From Streptomyces sp. NRRL S-31 (GTDB lineage: Bacteria; Actinomycetota; Actinomycetes; Streptomycetales; Streptomycetaceae), in NCBI RefSeq assembly GCF_000718775.1, contig NZ_JOCB01000013.1, positions 89,040 to 153,039 on the forward strand: a stretch of 64,000 nt of DNA, written 5' to 3'. Positions 8,309 through 17,082 of the stretch are shown here, in pieces. Both the position numbers and the translations under genes were made by a program. Every line of letters begins with the position of its first letter. The stretch's first letter is position 1. A model generated the notes under the pieces. That model had not been told where the DNA came from and made no database searches. It saw only the letters and a list, made by a program, of their open reading frames with translations.

Positions 8309-9203
8309 GGCGGAAGGGCAGGACCGCGGCCGGACCGATCGAGGCGGGGCCGAACCGGTCGCGGACGCGGTCCATGGCCTGTTCGGCCATGAGACGGGAT
8401 TCTCGCGTGGTGTCCAGGCTGATCTGCTCGGTGACCCGACCGGCGTCGACGAGGTCCTCGGCCCTCAGCGCGATGCCGGTCAGCCGGGCGCGCTGGAGGC
8501 CCGCCGCGTCCATCAGCCGGTAGGCGACGGCACGCAGGTCCTGGTCATGGGCCGAGGGCTCCGGCCCTGGACGGCGCCACGGTCCGCGCCGCCCTGCTCG
8601 ACCTCGTCGTCCGGCTCGGTCCGCTCGTACGGCGGCGGAGGCCGGCAGTGTCTGGGGAACGACGGGGCGGGGATCGACGCCGCGGGCCCGGTCGGCGGCG
8701 AGGCGGCCGGCCCTCCTGCCCAGCAGGCGTTGCACGGTCGCCGGGGAGACGGCGGCGAGCCGCCCGACGGAGTGCATGCCGTAGTCGCGGAGCGCCGCGG
8801 CCTGACGGGGGCCGATGCCGTGCAGGGCCCGCACCGGCAGCGGCCCGAGCCAGTCCGCGACCCGCCGCGGTGCGACGGCGAGCACGCCACCGGTCCCTTC
8901 GACCTGGGCGGAGGCGGTCGCGGCGACCGTGATCGTCGGTCCTATACCGACCCGGACGTCGACGCCGAGCCGCGAGACGGTCCGGACGCGGAGCATCTCA
9001 CCCAGGTGGGCGGCGTCGGTGCCGTGGTAGTGCAGGGCGCCTTTCAGGTCCACGAGGGCGCAGCCCGGGGGCAGGGCCTGGACGACCGGGGACAGCCCGG
9101 CCAGTAGCTCCAGCACCTCCCGGTAGACATCCTCCGGCAGCCGGTCGGGGCAGCACACGTGCATCACCACCGACTGCCCAACCCGCGACGCGTCCTTGTG
9201 CAT
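8298..9203 (-). CDS. Y-family DNA polymerase-like protein with a scrambled little-finger region
   Basis: Start set at ATG 9203, with GGGAGG 8 bases upstream. The 301-residue protein matches the short DinB/ImuB-like polymerases of actinobacteria: palm remnant CALVDLKGALHYHG, the helix-hairpin-helix LHGIGPRQAAALRDYG near 140, and the closing LQRARLTGIALRAEDLVDA and SLDTTRESRLMAEQAMDRV. The usual catalytic Asp-Glu pair (IDEA) reads VDLK, so activity as a polymerase is doubtful even in the family. Between TLPAS and EPSAHD about 25 residues are Arg/Gly noise, while the opposite strand there reads LDGATVRAALLDLVVRLG, the expected family sequence. A small internal inversion is therefore likely (see findings). 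Possibly a pseudogene. Confidence 0.75.
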   Translation of the reverse strand: MHKDASRVGQSVVMHVCCPDRLPEDVYREVLELLAGLSPVVQALPPGCALVDLKGALHYHGTDAAHLGEMLRVRTVSRLGVDVRVGIGPTITVAATASAQVEGTGGVLAVAPRRVADWLGPLPVRALHGIGPRQAAALRDYGMHSVGRLAAVSPATVQRLLGRRAGRLAADRARGVDPRPVVPQTLPASAAVRADRAGRRGRAGRRGPWRRPGPEPSAHDQDLRAVAYRLMDAAGLQRARLTGIALRAEDLVDAGRVTEQISLDTTRESRLMAEQAMDRVRDRFGPASIGPAAVLPFRRAS

Positions 9204-9379
9204 CGTCTTCACCTCCCACCATCCACGTTATCGAACACAAAATCGAACACGCGAGTGCTGGTGCCACCGGCCGGGGGAGGGCAAGCCCAGCCGGTCGCGC
9301 GCTCATCGGACCGCGCACCATGGGGCAGCCGGAGCCGTTCCCGCCCGCCTCCGATGTCACGGTGCCGGCCGATGTCCGC

Positions 9380-10318
9380 TCACGCCGTACGGGGCCGACG
9401 GCCCGGAGTCTTCTTCTCGGCCGTCTTCCGGGCGGCCGTCCGCTTCGCCGCGGTCTTCTCGGCCGGCTGCTTCTTCGCTGCCGCCTTCTTCGCCGGCTTC
9501 GGCAGCTCGCGCACCTCCGCGGGGCCGGTGTCCCCGGTCCGGGACGCCTTGGCCTTCTGCACCGACTGCTGCAACGCCGCCATCAGGTCCAGCACCTGCG
9601 CGGGTTCCTCCGGCGCGGGCGCCTCCGGCAGCGGCTTCTCCTCCCGCTTGGCTTCGATGATCCGCGCGATCGCCTCGGTGTACCGGTCGGTGAAATCGGG
9701 ACCCTCCAGCGCGTCGACGGTCATCGTCTCCATGAGGGCGAGCGCGCCGTCGATCTCCTGCTCCGACACCTCGGCCGGCGCCGGCAACAGTTCGGAGGGA
9801 TCGCGGATCTCGTCCGGCCAGCGCATGGCGTGCAGCACCAGGACGTCGTCGCGTACGCGCAGGAGCCCCAGCCGCTCGCGGCCGGACCAGGCGTACTTGG
9901 CGACCGCCACCTTCGAGGACCGCGCCAGCGCCTTGGCCAACAGCTTGTACGGCTTCGCCGCGACCTGGCCGGCTGGCTGGAGGTAGTAGCCCTCGGCGAT
10001 CCGGATCGGGTCGACCGACTCCAGCGGCACGAACGCGTCGATCTCGATCGCCTTGGCGGTGGGCAGGGGCAGGTTGCTCAGATCCTCGTCCGTGATCGGG
10101 ATGACCTGTGTCCGGGTCAGCTCATAGCCCTTGCCGATCTCGTCCTGGGAGACCTCCCGGTCCTCCAGCTCGCACACCTTGCGGTAGCGCACCCGCCCCT
10201 GATCGGCCAGGTGGTACTGGTGGAAGCGGATGCTGTGGTCCTCGGAGGCGCTGACCACCTGGATCGGCACCGTGACCAGGCCAAACGTGATCGCGCCGGA
10301 CCAGATCGTTCGGGGCAT
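9380..10318 (-). CDS. ku: Ku protein, non-homologous end joining
   Basis: A 312-residue bacterial Ku homodimer subunit that rings double-strand DNA ends and recruits ligase D. The N-terminal core is typical (MPRTIWSGAITFGLVTVPI, FHQYHLADQGRVRYRKVCE, GKGYELT, GYYLQP). After about residue 240 comes a long Lys/Ala/Arg tail (KPAKKAAAKKQPAEKT), which in Streptomyces and mycobacterial Ku proteins adds DNA binding. AAAGGTG precedes the start. No ligD lies in the window. It sits next to a Y-family polymerase gene, so this is a small DNA-repair cluster. Confidence 0.93.
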   Translation of the reverse strand: MPRTIWSGAITFGLVTVPIQVVSASEDHSIRFHQYHLADQGRVRYRKVCELEDREVSQDEIGKGYELTRTQVIPITDEDLSNLPLPTAKAIEIDAFVPLESVDPIRIAEGYYLQPAGQVAAKPYKLLAKALARSSKVAVAKYAWSGRERLGLLRVRDDVLVLHAMRWPDEIRDPSELLPAPAEVSEQEIDGALALMETMTVDALEGPDFTDRYTEAIARIIEAKREEKPLPEAPAPEEPAQVLDLMAALQQSVQKAKASRTGDTGPAEVRELPKPAKKAAAKKQPAEKTAAKRTAARKTAEKKTPGRRPRTA

Positions 10319-10507
10319 GGCACACCTTTCGCACTCACCCCGAGCACCACCAGGCTATGAACGCCACCGACACCCCGCACGCGCACCCACCCGAACGGGT
10401 ACGCCCGCGATGCCCCACCTCGCCCGGCGGCGTCGGGCGACGCACTGAGTTGTCGGCGAGGCTCCCCACCGGCTGTGCTCGTCGAAAGGGTGCCGGGCGT
10501 CCCTGCG

Positions 10508-11314
10508 TCAGAACGGTGGGTCTTCGAAGGAGCCGCCTGTCCCTTCGGCCGCCCACCCGGATTCACGTTCGGCCTTGAGACGGGCGTAACGCTCGCGGGC
10601 TGCCATGTCGTCCGCGTTCTCCAGGTCGCTGGTGTCGTGACCCCATGCCTTCATCGCGTCCAGGACGCGGTCTCGGTTGTAGCGGTCGGTGCTGGTGGCC
10701 AGCAGACGCCGGGCGTGGGTGACCAGCTCGCCCCGGTGCGTGGTGAGAACGGGATGCTCTGAGAGGGGGATCGCAGCGACGAGGGCCGCGTCGCGTACCT
10801 CCGCGTTGCCGTGGCCGAGAAGGGGATGGACAGCGGAGAAGATCGCCGGGCGCAGGTTTCGGAACTCCCGCATCTCCCCGTACTCGTCGAGGAATCCCTT
10901 GCCGAAATGGCGTTCGCCGAGGGCGACGCACTCGTCGTCGGCGTCGTAGGCGGTGCCCCTGAGCCACTCAAGCAGTCTCACGAGGGTGGGATGGTGGGGA
11001 GGAATGCCGGCATCGCGGCCGAAGTGGTCTGTCGCGATGGCCGGGTGGTTGAGGATGGCGGCGAGGTAGAGGGCTACGGGCACGGTGGCTTCGTAGATGG
11101 TGTTCTGGTGGGTCACTTCCCTGAGCGCGTTATCGGTGGCGGCGGCTCTGGCGACCGGGTCGTGGCTGAGGATCCGCGCCAGCGCAGTCGGCAGGGATTC
11201 GCCTGTCCCGCGTGCGGTGGTGAGCGACGCCCAATCTGTGCTGTCCAGGAGCGCTTGATAGTGGGGCAGCTCGTGGGGGCGGGACTTGTCGATCCGGCTG
11301 CGGCTGTTGATCAC
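10508..11314 (-). CDS. Hypothetical HEAT-repeat-like protein
   Basis: A 268-residue all-helical protein that appears to be built of HEAT-like repeats: VPVALYLAAILNHP, RPAIFSAVHPLLGHGNAEVRDAALVAAIPL. Such proteins in actinobacteria act as scaffolds or immunity proteins, but nothing here proves it. The start GTG at 11314 lacks a ribosome site; a TATAGC element lies about 11 bases upstream, so the mRNA may be nearly leaderless or translation may start further in. It stands alone between Ku and a LysR gene. Confidence 0.65.
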   Translation of the reverse strand: MINSRSRIDKSRPHELPHYQALLDSTDWASLTTARGTGESLPTALARILSHDPVARAAATDNALREVTHQNTIYEATVPVALYLAAILNHPAIATDHFGRDAGIPPHHPTLVRLLEWLRGTAYDADDECVALGERHFGKGFLDEYGEMREFRNLRPAIFSAVHPLLGHGNAEVRDAALVAAIPLSEHPVLTTHRGELVTHARRLLATSTDRYNRDRVLDAMKAWGHDTSDLENADDMAARERYARLKAERESGWAAEGTGGSFEDPPF

Positions 11315-11415
11315 AGGCGGAGGCTATAGCGTCTGGGATCCAGTGCGGGGCGGGATGCCATGGCACCGCGGCGTTCGGATCGCTCACGAGCCGCGGCAGC
11401 ACCGGTCGCCAGTGC

Positions 11416-12267
11416 TCAGCGACCGAACGCCGTGGTCGCGATCTGGACGAAGGAGCGGATCAGCGGGTTGGTGTCACCCTCGTTCCACACCGCCACCACT
11501 CGGCTCGGCGGCATGTCGATCAGTGGTACCACCGTCAGTTCCGCGGGGAGGCCGTGTCCGAGCGGGGCCAGGCCGACCGTGCCGTTCCACAGCACGGCCT
11601 GCCGGCACTCCTGGACGGCGCGCACCACCGGGCCCTCGCGCGGCCTGCCGCCGTTCCAGTACGACTGCCACACGGGATCGGTGCCTCGCGGGAACCGGAA
11701 CCAGTGGCGGTCGTCCAGTTCGGCCAGCCGCAGCCGCTCGCGGCGGGCCAGCGGATCGTCGGCGCGCAGGACCACGCCCACCGGATCGCTTCGCAGCGCA
11801 CGCACCGTCAGGGCGGTCTCGTCGAACGGCGCCCGAGTCAGCGCGACGTCAACCAGTCCGGCGCGCAGCCCGCAGGTCGGGTCGGTCAGGTCGGTTTCGC
11901 GGACGCGGATGTCGATGCCGGGGTGGTGTCGGCGGTAGGCGGCGGCCAGCCTGGCCACGCCCGGGTCGGTACCGTCGCCCAGGATGCCGATGGTGATGGT
12001 CGCGACGCCGGCCGCAGCGCTCACGCGTAGCCGGACGCGGTCGGCATGGTCGAGGAGGGCCCGCGCCTCGTCGAACAGCACCGTGCCCACCGGAGTGAGC
12101 GTGACGCCGGCAGGCGAGCGGGCGAAGAGCAGGGCCCCGACATCGGCCTCCAACTGCTTGATCGCCCGGCTCAGCGGCGGCTGACTCATGTGCAGTCGGG
12201 CGGCGGCCCGGCCGAAGTGGAGTTCCTCGGCGACCGCCACGAAGTAGCGCAACGTCCGTAGCTCCAC
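11416..12267 (-). CDS. LysR-family transcriptional regulator
   Basis: Start set at GTG 12267, giving MELRTLRYFVAVAEELHFGRAA, the normal LysR beginning; upstream in-frame sequence is not homologous. The winged helix (residues 1-60) contains RLHMSQPPLSRAIKQLE. The rest (about 90-283) is the co-inducer domain with ITIGILGDG, VDVALTRAPF and VGLAPLGHGLPAE. It is divergent from a cupin gene, with 81 bases between the starts, so that gene is its likely target. The inducer is unknown. Confidence 0.88.
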   Translation of the reverse strand: MELRTLRYFVAVAEELHFGRAAARLHMSQPPLSRAIKQLEADVGALLFARSPAGVTLTPVGTVLFDEARALLDHADRVRLRVSAAAGVATITIGILGDGTDPGVARLAAAYRRHHPGIDIRVRETDLTDPTCGLRAGLVDVALTRAPFDETALTVRALRSDPVGVVLRADDPLARRERLRLAELDDRHWFRFPRGTDPVWQSYWNGGRPREGPVVRAVQECRQAVLWNGTVGLAPLGHGLPAELTVVPLIDMPPSRVVAVWNEGDTNPLIRSFVQIATTAFGR

Positions 12268-12348
12268 GCCGCAACGATACCCATGAGGTATCGGCGCCGC
12301 GGGACAGGTCTTGGACAGCCCCGGGGCTCCGGCGGTGAACTCGTGAGC

Positions 12349-12843
12349 ATGACCGAAGAAGCGAAGACCGGCGAGCCGCAGGCCCACCCCGCTGTATCGC
12401 TGACGGGTCCCGGCGATGGCGAGATGATCATTCTGGGCAGCACGCGCATGCGGGTCCTGGAGGACGGCAGCCACACCGGGCACCGCCTCGCGATCGCCGA
12501 GTCCGTTCTCGCCCCGCACACCCAGGGACCGCCGCAGCACCGCCACGCCCGACACGACGAGGGCTTCTACGTCCTGTCCGGAACCGTGCGATTCACCGTC
12601 GCAGACGAGGACTACGACGCCGTCACGGGCACCCTCGTGATGGTTCCGCCCGGTACCCCGCACACCTTCGCCAACCTGACCGACCAACCCGCCGTCATGC
12701 TCAGCACATTCACCCCCGACCGGTACGTGCAGTACTTCCGGGACCTCCGGGAACTACTCGCCGACGGCCGGCCGCTGACGCCACAGGCCAACGTCGACGC
12801 GATGAGCCGCTACGCGACCGAGCCCGCCACCGATCTCACCTGA
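12349..12843 (+). CDS. Cupin-domain protein
   Basis: A 164-residue single-cupin protein. The metal-site motifs are HRHARHDEGFYVLSGTV (G-x5-H-x-H-x3-E-x6-G) near residue 62 and PPGTPHTF near 105, so two of the His, the Glu and a third His should bind a metal. Start placed at ATG 12349; a GTG two codons upstream is possible. It lies divergent from a LysR gene and upstream of a DoxX gene, which suggests a small stress or detoxification unit. Reaction unknown; it may be a dioxygenase, isomerase or small-molecule binder. Confidence 0.8.
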   Translation: MTEEAKTGEPQAHPAVSLTGPGDGEMIILGSTRMRVLEDGSHTGHRLAIAESVLAPHTQGPPQHRHARHDEGFYVLSGTVRFTVADEDYDAVTGTLVMVPPGTPHTFANLTDQPAVMLSTFTPDRYVQYFRDLRELLADGRPLTPQANVDAMSRYATEPATDLT

Positions 12844-12921
12844 AGCCGACGGGACCGCACGGCCCGGCAGGCAACGCAACCAGCGGGCCCTCGTCAACCG
12901 GCAGGCCCATGAACGGGAACC

Positions 12922-13281
12922 ATGGACATCGCCTATTGGATCGTCGCGGGACCACTCGCCACCTTCTACGTCTACGCGGGCACGCTGAAGGTGATCCGCA
13001 GCCGAGATCAACTCCGACCGATGATGGCCTGGGTAGACCACATACCCTTGCCTGCCCTCAGAGCGCTGGGGACGGTCGAGATGCTCGGCGCGACCGGCCT
13101 GGTCCTCCCGCCGCTGACCGGCATCGCTCCCTCGCTGGTGCCCGCCGCGGCCATCGGCTTCGTACTCCTGCAGACCGGCGCGATCGCCGTCCACCCGAGG
13201 GGAGAAGACCGCCGGATCGCACTCAACGCCGGGCTCACCGTCACCGCGGCCGTGACCATCTGGCCGGCCACCCGGCTGTGA
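12922..13281 (+). CDS. DoxX-family membrane protein
   Basis: A 119-residue protein with four membrane helices: AYWIVAGPLATFYVYAGTLKV, ALGTVEMLGATGLVLPPL, SLVPAAAIGFVLLQTGAIA and a final LNAGLTVTAAVTIWPA. The G-T-x-K and helix 2 ALGxxExLGAxGLVLP signatures are typical of the DoxX-like group. It follows the cupin gene by 78 bases on the same strand. DoxX proteins are linked to redox stress and quinone pools in some organisms; here the role is inferred only. Confidence 0.8.
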   Translation: MDIAYWIVAGPLATFYVYAGTLKVIRSRDQLRPMMAWVDHIPLPALRALGTVEMLGATGLVLPPLTGIAPSLVPAAAIGFVLLQTGAIAVHPRGEDRRIALNAGLTVTAAVTIWPATRL

Positions 13282-13377
13282 TCGGGCCCAGTCCTCGCCG
13301 GGTGGATGATCACGCGACGGCGAGGGCCGTGTCCCTGTGGCCCTCGAACAGCACACGACAGGGTCCCGCGGTCCCGG

Positions 13378-13731
13378 TCAGGCCCGCTGCCGGGTGGCGC
13401 GGTAGGCGGCGATCAGCGCCGTGAGCTGGCGGTTGAATCCCTCGGCCTCCTGCAGGGCCGCGTCCGGCATCGGGTCGTCGTCGGAGTATCCGGGTGCGGG
13501 GTGTCCGGTGATGTGCTCGCACAGGGCGTCCAGGCGGTCCATCAGGGCGGCGCGGCGCGCCTGTTCCGGGCTCAGTGACCGCAGCCAGGCCAAGCGGTCC
13601 GCGGCCGTTCCCGGTCGCGGGGGCAGGTCCCGGCGGATGCCGTCGGCCCGTGCGGCGAGGGTCTTGCGCACCGGCAGGCGCAGCGCCGCGACCAGTGCGT
13701 CGGGAGGGGCTTCCAGCGGGGTCGTCGTCAT
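13378..13731 (-). CDS. Hypothetical protein (117 aa)
   Basis: A soluble, helical, Ala/Arg-rich protein with ALVAALRLPVRKTLAARADGIRRDLPPRPG at the start and GYSDDDPMPDAALQEAEGFNRQLTALIAAY at the end. No family recognised. It is convergent with the DoxX gene. Normal third-position GC bias supports coding. Confidence 0.6.
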   Translation of the reverse strand: MTTTPLEAPPDALVAALRLPVRKTLAARADGIRRDLPPRPGTAADRLAWLRSLSPEQARRAALMDRLDALCEHITGHPAPGYSDDDPMPDAALQEAEGFNRQLTALIAAYRATRQRA

Positions 13732-13943
13732 ATGCCCACGGTCGCAGGAGGCACTGACAACGGGGTGCGCGGCGGACCTGCGGTCAGCCGTCCGGGGCGC
13801 GTTCAGGGCGCAATCAGCCCAGTCCCCGGTCCCCGGTCCCGGGGTCGCAGCCGGCCCGGCCGCGCAGAGGACCCGGCGGCACTGAAGCCCGGGTGCGTGT
13901 GCGTACGATCACCGGGTTCCCGCACCACGAGGAGTCCAGCCCG

Positions 13944-14615
13944 GTGACCGTCATCCCGCCGCCCCGCCCCGTCGACAGCGCGCTGTCGGTACGGCGGCTG
14001 ACCCGCGCCGAGGACGGCCGGCAGCTGCACGCCCTGCTCTGGCGGGCCGGCGCCGGCTGGCGGATGATCAGCAGTGCCGTCCTCGGCGGAGGCATCGGCG
14101 AGCGGACCTGGGTGCTGAACGCCCAGGTCGCCCACGGCTACCGCCGTACCGACCCCGAGCGGCACCTGGCCGACCTGGCCCACGGCGCCGGGGCGCACGG
14201 GCCGGGAGTCGGCCTGATGACGGCCGCCGACGTCCAGGCGTACGGCCACGCGCACGACGGCGGTGTCGAGGCGGTCGTCACCGCGGGGCTGGGGGTGCGC
14301 GGCTGGGCCGCCTCCCCGGCGCCGGGCACGGCCGGGCCGGCCGAGCCGGGCACGGTCAACATCGTCGTCGCGCTCCCCGTGGCGCTGACCGACGCCGCGC
14401 TGGTGAACGCGGTGACCACCGCCACGGAGGCCAAGGTGCAGGCGCTGCTCGACGCGGGGTACGACTGCTCCGGCACCCCCACCGACGCCGTCTGCGTCGC
14501 GGCTCGCACTCCGGTGGCCGGCGGCGAGACACACTCCTTCGCGGGCCCTCGCTCGCTGTGGGGCGCCCGTCTGGCCCGTGCGGTCCACGCGGCCGTACGC
14601 GCCGCCGCACAGTGA
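13944..14615 (+). CDS. cbiZ: Adenosylcobinamide amidohydrolase
   Basis: Start set at GTG 13944, with GAGGAG 9 bases upstream; the frame runs on upstream without homology. The 223-residue enzyme cleaves the aminopropanol side chain from adenosylcobinamide, letting the cell salvage incomplete corrinoids. Visible family motifs: SSAVLGGGIGERTWVLNAQV near 45, GVGLMTAADV near 88, VEAVVTAGLGV, and the closing YDCSGTPTDAVCVAA. No cobalamin riboswitch or other corrinoid gene is nearby, so it acts as an isolated salvage gene. Confidence 0.88.
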   Translation: MTVIPPPRPVDSALSVRRLTRAEDGRQLHALLWRAGAGWRMISSAVLGGGIGERTWVLNAQVAHGYRRTDPERHLADLAHGAGAHGPGVGLMTAADVQAYGHAHDGGVEAVVTAGLGVRGWAASPAPGTAGPAEPGTVNIVVALPVALTDAALVNAVTTATEAKVQALLDAGYDCSGTPTDAVCVAARTPVAGGETHSFAGPRSLWGARLARAVHAAVRAAAQ

Positions 14616-14659
14616 CGGCCGGAAGGCGCCCGTCACGGCCCGAGACAGGTGACGCGGGA

Positions 14660-14812
14660 GGCGCCCGCACGGCCCCGACGGGTAACAGGGAAGGCACCCG
14701 TCGGCCCCGACGGGCGAGAGGGCCCGCACGGCCCCGAACGGGCGAGGGGGCCCGCACGGCCCCGAACGGGCGAGGGGGCCCGCACGGCCCCGAACGGGCG
14801 AGGGGGCCCGGC
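14660..14812. repeat. 28-bp GC-rich tandem repeat between convergent genes
   Basis: Three near-perfect copies of a 28-base unit (core CCCGCACGGCCCCGAACGGG, start points 14723, 14751, 14779) are preceded by two or three diverged copies back to about 14660. Each unit holds short inverted arms (CCCG...CGGG), so every copy can fold. The array lies between cbiZ and the convergent VOC gene and could act as a transcription stop region. Confidence 0.8.
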
Positions 14813-14886
14813 GGTGCGCTCCGCGGGTCCGGCGAACCGCGCGGCACGGAACACACGGTCCCGTGGCGGCCGGCCGCCTCGCCCGG

Positions 14887-15270
14887 TCACGGTGACGCGG
14901 GGAGGAGCCTGCGAACCAGTTCCTGGTCCCACTCCACGTACTCGATGCTCGCGCCGTCCGCGTGCCGGGCGTAGAGGAACCGTCCCGTCGGGCCGCCGGT
15001 CACCGGGGTGGTGAGGACGGCTCCGGCGGACTCCAGCGTGGCGCGCAGGGCGCCGAGGTCGTCGACGACGACGGTGGCCGAGGCATGACCGTATTTCGCG
15101 CGTTCCTCGGCCGGTCCGCCGATGACCAGGAAGTCACCGATGGCGGCGAGGCCGACCTTGTGGAACGCCAGCCGCAGATGAGGCTGTTCGCCGGTGAGCC
15201 GTTCCAGCAGGGGGAGCGCACCGTCGAGGTCGTCGGTCCACAGGCGGGCGTATGTCTTCAGGATGGTCAT
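14887..15270 (-). CDS. VOC-family (glyoxalase-like) protein
   Basis: Start set at ATG 15270 with GGGGAG upstream. The 127-residue protein is a single VOC module pair: TYARLWTDDLDGALPLLERLTG at the start, LAFHKVGLAAIGDFLVIGG, then FLYARHADGASIEYVEWD at the end. The metal-site residues (His in FHKVG, Glu in IEYVEW) are present. It is divergent from an HxlR regulator 96 bases away, which probably controls it. Members include glyoxalases and antibiotic-binding proteins; the substrate is unknown. Confidence 0.8.
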   Translation of the reverse strand: MTILKTYARLWTDDLDGALPLLERLTGEQPHLRLAFHKVGLAAIGDFLVIGGPAEERAKYGHASATVVVDDLGALRATLESAGAVLTTPVTGGPTGRFLYARHADGASIEYVEWDQELVRRLLPASP

Positions 15271-15366
15271 GACGGAACTCCCCACGGTCTCTTCCGGTTA
15301 CTGGGAAACCGTAGGTGAGTATGCTCCGACCTGGAAGAACGCACTTCTCGGTGAGAGAGGCACCTG

Positions 15367-15786
15367 ATGGAAACCGAGCGGACCGGGCGCGCGCCCGAGG
15401 ACACGGACGTGACGCGCGCCGACTCCCTGGCACGCGAGATCTTCGCGGGGGTGGCCAACAAGTGGGCTCTGCTGATCATCAACGTCCTGGGATCGCGGAC
15501 GCTGCGGTTCACCGAGGTGCGGACCGAGGTGGAGGGCATCAGCCACAAGATGCTCACGCAGACCCTGCGAGGGCTGGAGAGGGACGGAGTGGTGCACCGG
15601 ACGGTGTACGCGACGGTGCCGCCCCGGGTGGACTACCGGCTCACCGAGGCGGGCCGGGCCCTGCGCGAGACGGTCAACGGCATGTGCGCCTGGACCCGCC
15701 GCCACCTGGACGAGATCGAGGCCGCGCGGCGCCGTTTCGATGAGCGGGAGCGGGACAAGGCGCGGGAGCAGAACCCCACGCGGTGA
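15367..15786 (+). CDS. HxlR-family transcriptional regulator
   Basis: A 139-residue winged-helix regulator. Signature sequences: VANKWALLIINVLGSRTLRFTEVRTEVEGISHKMLTQTLRGLERDG in the middle and DYRLTEAGRALRETV in the wing, all standard HxlR. It lacks the conserved N-terminal Cys of redox-sensing members (the usual C-P-x4-V-x2-W-x-W/L reads LAREIFAGVANKW), so sensing by Cys oxidation is unlikely. GAGAGAGG lies upstream of the ATG. It is divergent from the VOC gene, its likely target. Confidence 0.85.
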   Translation: METERTGRAPEDTDVTRADSLAREIFAGVANKWALLIINVLGSRTLRFTEVRTEVEGISHKMLTQTLRGLERDGVVHRTVYATVPPRVDYRLTEAGRALRETVNGMCAWTRRHLDEIEAARRRFDERERDKAREQNPTR

Positions 15787-15805
15787 GCTACGGTCCCGCC
15801 CGGTG

Positions 15806-15861
15806 CCTGTGGTCCTGTGGTCCTGTGGTCCTGTGGTCCTGTGGTCCTGTGGTCCTGTGGT
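15806..15861. repeat. 8-bp microsatellite, seven copies of CCTGTGGT
   Basis: Seven perfect tandem copies of CCTGTGGT start 20 bases after the HxlR stop codon. An 8-base unit is not a multiple of three and lies outside genes. Copy number may vary between strains. Confidence 0.9.
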
Positions 15862-16240
15862 CCCGGGGCCCCGGGCGGCAGGGGTGTGGGCGCGGACAGA
15901 CCACGCCCGGGGCACGGAGAGGCAAGCCGCCCCGCCCGTCGGGCTCTAACCTCGCGTGCGGGCCGGCGGTTTCCCCACGGCACACGCACCGGCGACGCCG
16001 CGACGCTGCCGTACCTTCGACGGGACGGCGTACCCCGGGGGCGGCCGTCCCGTCCCGGGGCGGACGAACCGGCCAGTGAGCGGCACCCGACGCCGCCGCG
16101 CGCACGCTCGCGGCGGCCGGGACGGCCGCACCGGGTGGTGGCCGGGCGGAACACCTCCGCCCCGATGCCGGCCCGGCGTACCGGCGACAGCTCGGCGGCC
16201 CACTTGTTCCCCGGTACCGGCAAGCACTTGAGGAGCCAGC
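15862..16240. other. Intergenic region, no gene seen
   Basis: About 380 bases between the CCTGTGGT array and the TMEM175-like gene. Open frames on both strands are Arg/Pro/Gly-rich shadows. No clear promoter, palindrome or repeat. Confidence 0.4.
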
Positions 16241-16924
16241 GTGTCCCGCACCCGCCTCCACCGATTCTCCCGCTCCGACACCTCCCGCGCCGAGGCGTTC
16301 AGCGACGGCGTGCTGGCCATCGCGGTCACGCTGCTGGCCCTCGGTCTGGCCGACCCACCACACCGCCCGGGCGGTCTCGGCCACGCCCTGCTGGTCCAGT
16401 GGCCCTCCTACCTCGGCTACCTCGCGTCCTTCGGCTACGTCTCGGTGATCTGGCTCAACCACCACCAGGCCTTCGTCCGGATCAAGGTCATGGACCGGGG
16501 ACTGCACGCCGCCAACCTGCTGTTGCTGTTCACCACGGCGGCGCTGTCGTTCCCCACGGCGGTGGTCGCGGACGCGCTCCAGGCCGACCCCGAGGGGGCG
16601 GACGCGCGGGTCGCCGTCGCGCTCTACGCCGGGCTGGCCGCCGCCATGTGCCTGAGCTGGGTCGCCTTCTACCACCAGCTCGCCCGGCGACCCGAGGTGC
16701 TGCAACCGGACGTGGAGGAGTCCTACGTACGGCACGGGCGGCTGCGTTCCTGGGCCGGCGCCCTCGCCTACGGCGCCGCCGGGCTCCTCGGCGCGTTCGT
16801 CGCACCCGTACTGGCCATCGCCGTCTTCGTCATCCTTCCCGTCTTCTACTTCGCCACCAGCGAAGGACTTCTCAAGGGACCCGACGGGGAACCGGCCGCC
16901 GCGGAGTCCGAACGGCAGGCGTGA
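16241..16924 (+). CDS. TMEM175-family (DUF1211) membrane protein
   Basis: A 227-residue protein with six membrane helices. Helix 1 carries the family signature RAEAFSDGVLAIAVTLLAL (F-S-D-G-x-x-A-I), which lines the pore in bacterial TMEM175 potassium channels. Next come YLGYLASFGYVSVIWLNHHQ, LHAANLLLLFTTAALSFPTAVV and three further helices. Bacterial members have one six-helix unit and act as tetramers. The start GTG lies after TTGAGGAG. Channel activity is inferred from family. Confidence 0.85.
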   Translation: MSRTRLHRFSRSDTSRAEAFSDGVLAIAVTLLALGLADPPHRPGGLGHALLVQWPSYLGYLASFGYVSVIWLNHHQAFVRIKVMDRGLHAANLLLLFTTAALSFPTAVVADALQADPEGADARVAVALYAGLAAAMCLSWVAFYHQLARRPEVLQPDVEESYVRHGRLRSWAGALAYGAAGLLGAFVAPVLAIAVFVILPVFYFATSEGLLKGPDGEPAAAESERQA

Positions 16925-17082
16925 GCCGCCCGCCGCTCCCGTCGCTACTCGCACCCGTCGCCGCCCACCCGCTCCCCGCGCGCCGGCGCCCGGCGCGCAC
17001 TTCCCTCGCCTCGCGACTTCGCCCGGCGACCTCGCCCGGCGACTCCGGCACCACGAGTGTGCCGGCCCCGCACCCGGCTGAT

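Noticed and set aside
13740..13943. Possible cobalamin riboswitch before cbiZ
   Set aside because: No B12-box-like sequence or conserved leader could be found in the 200 bases upstream.
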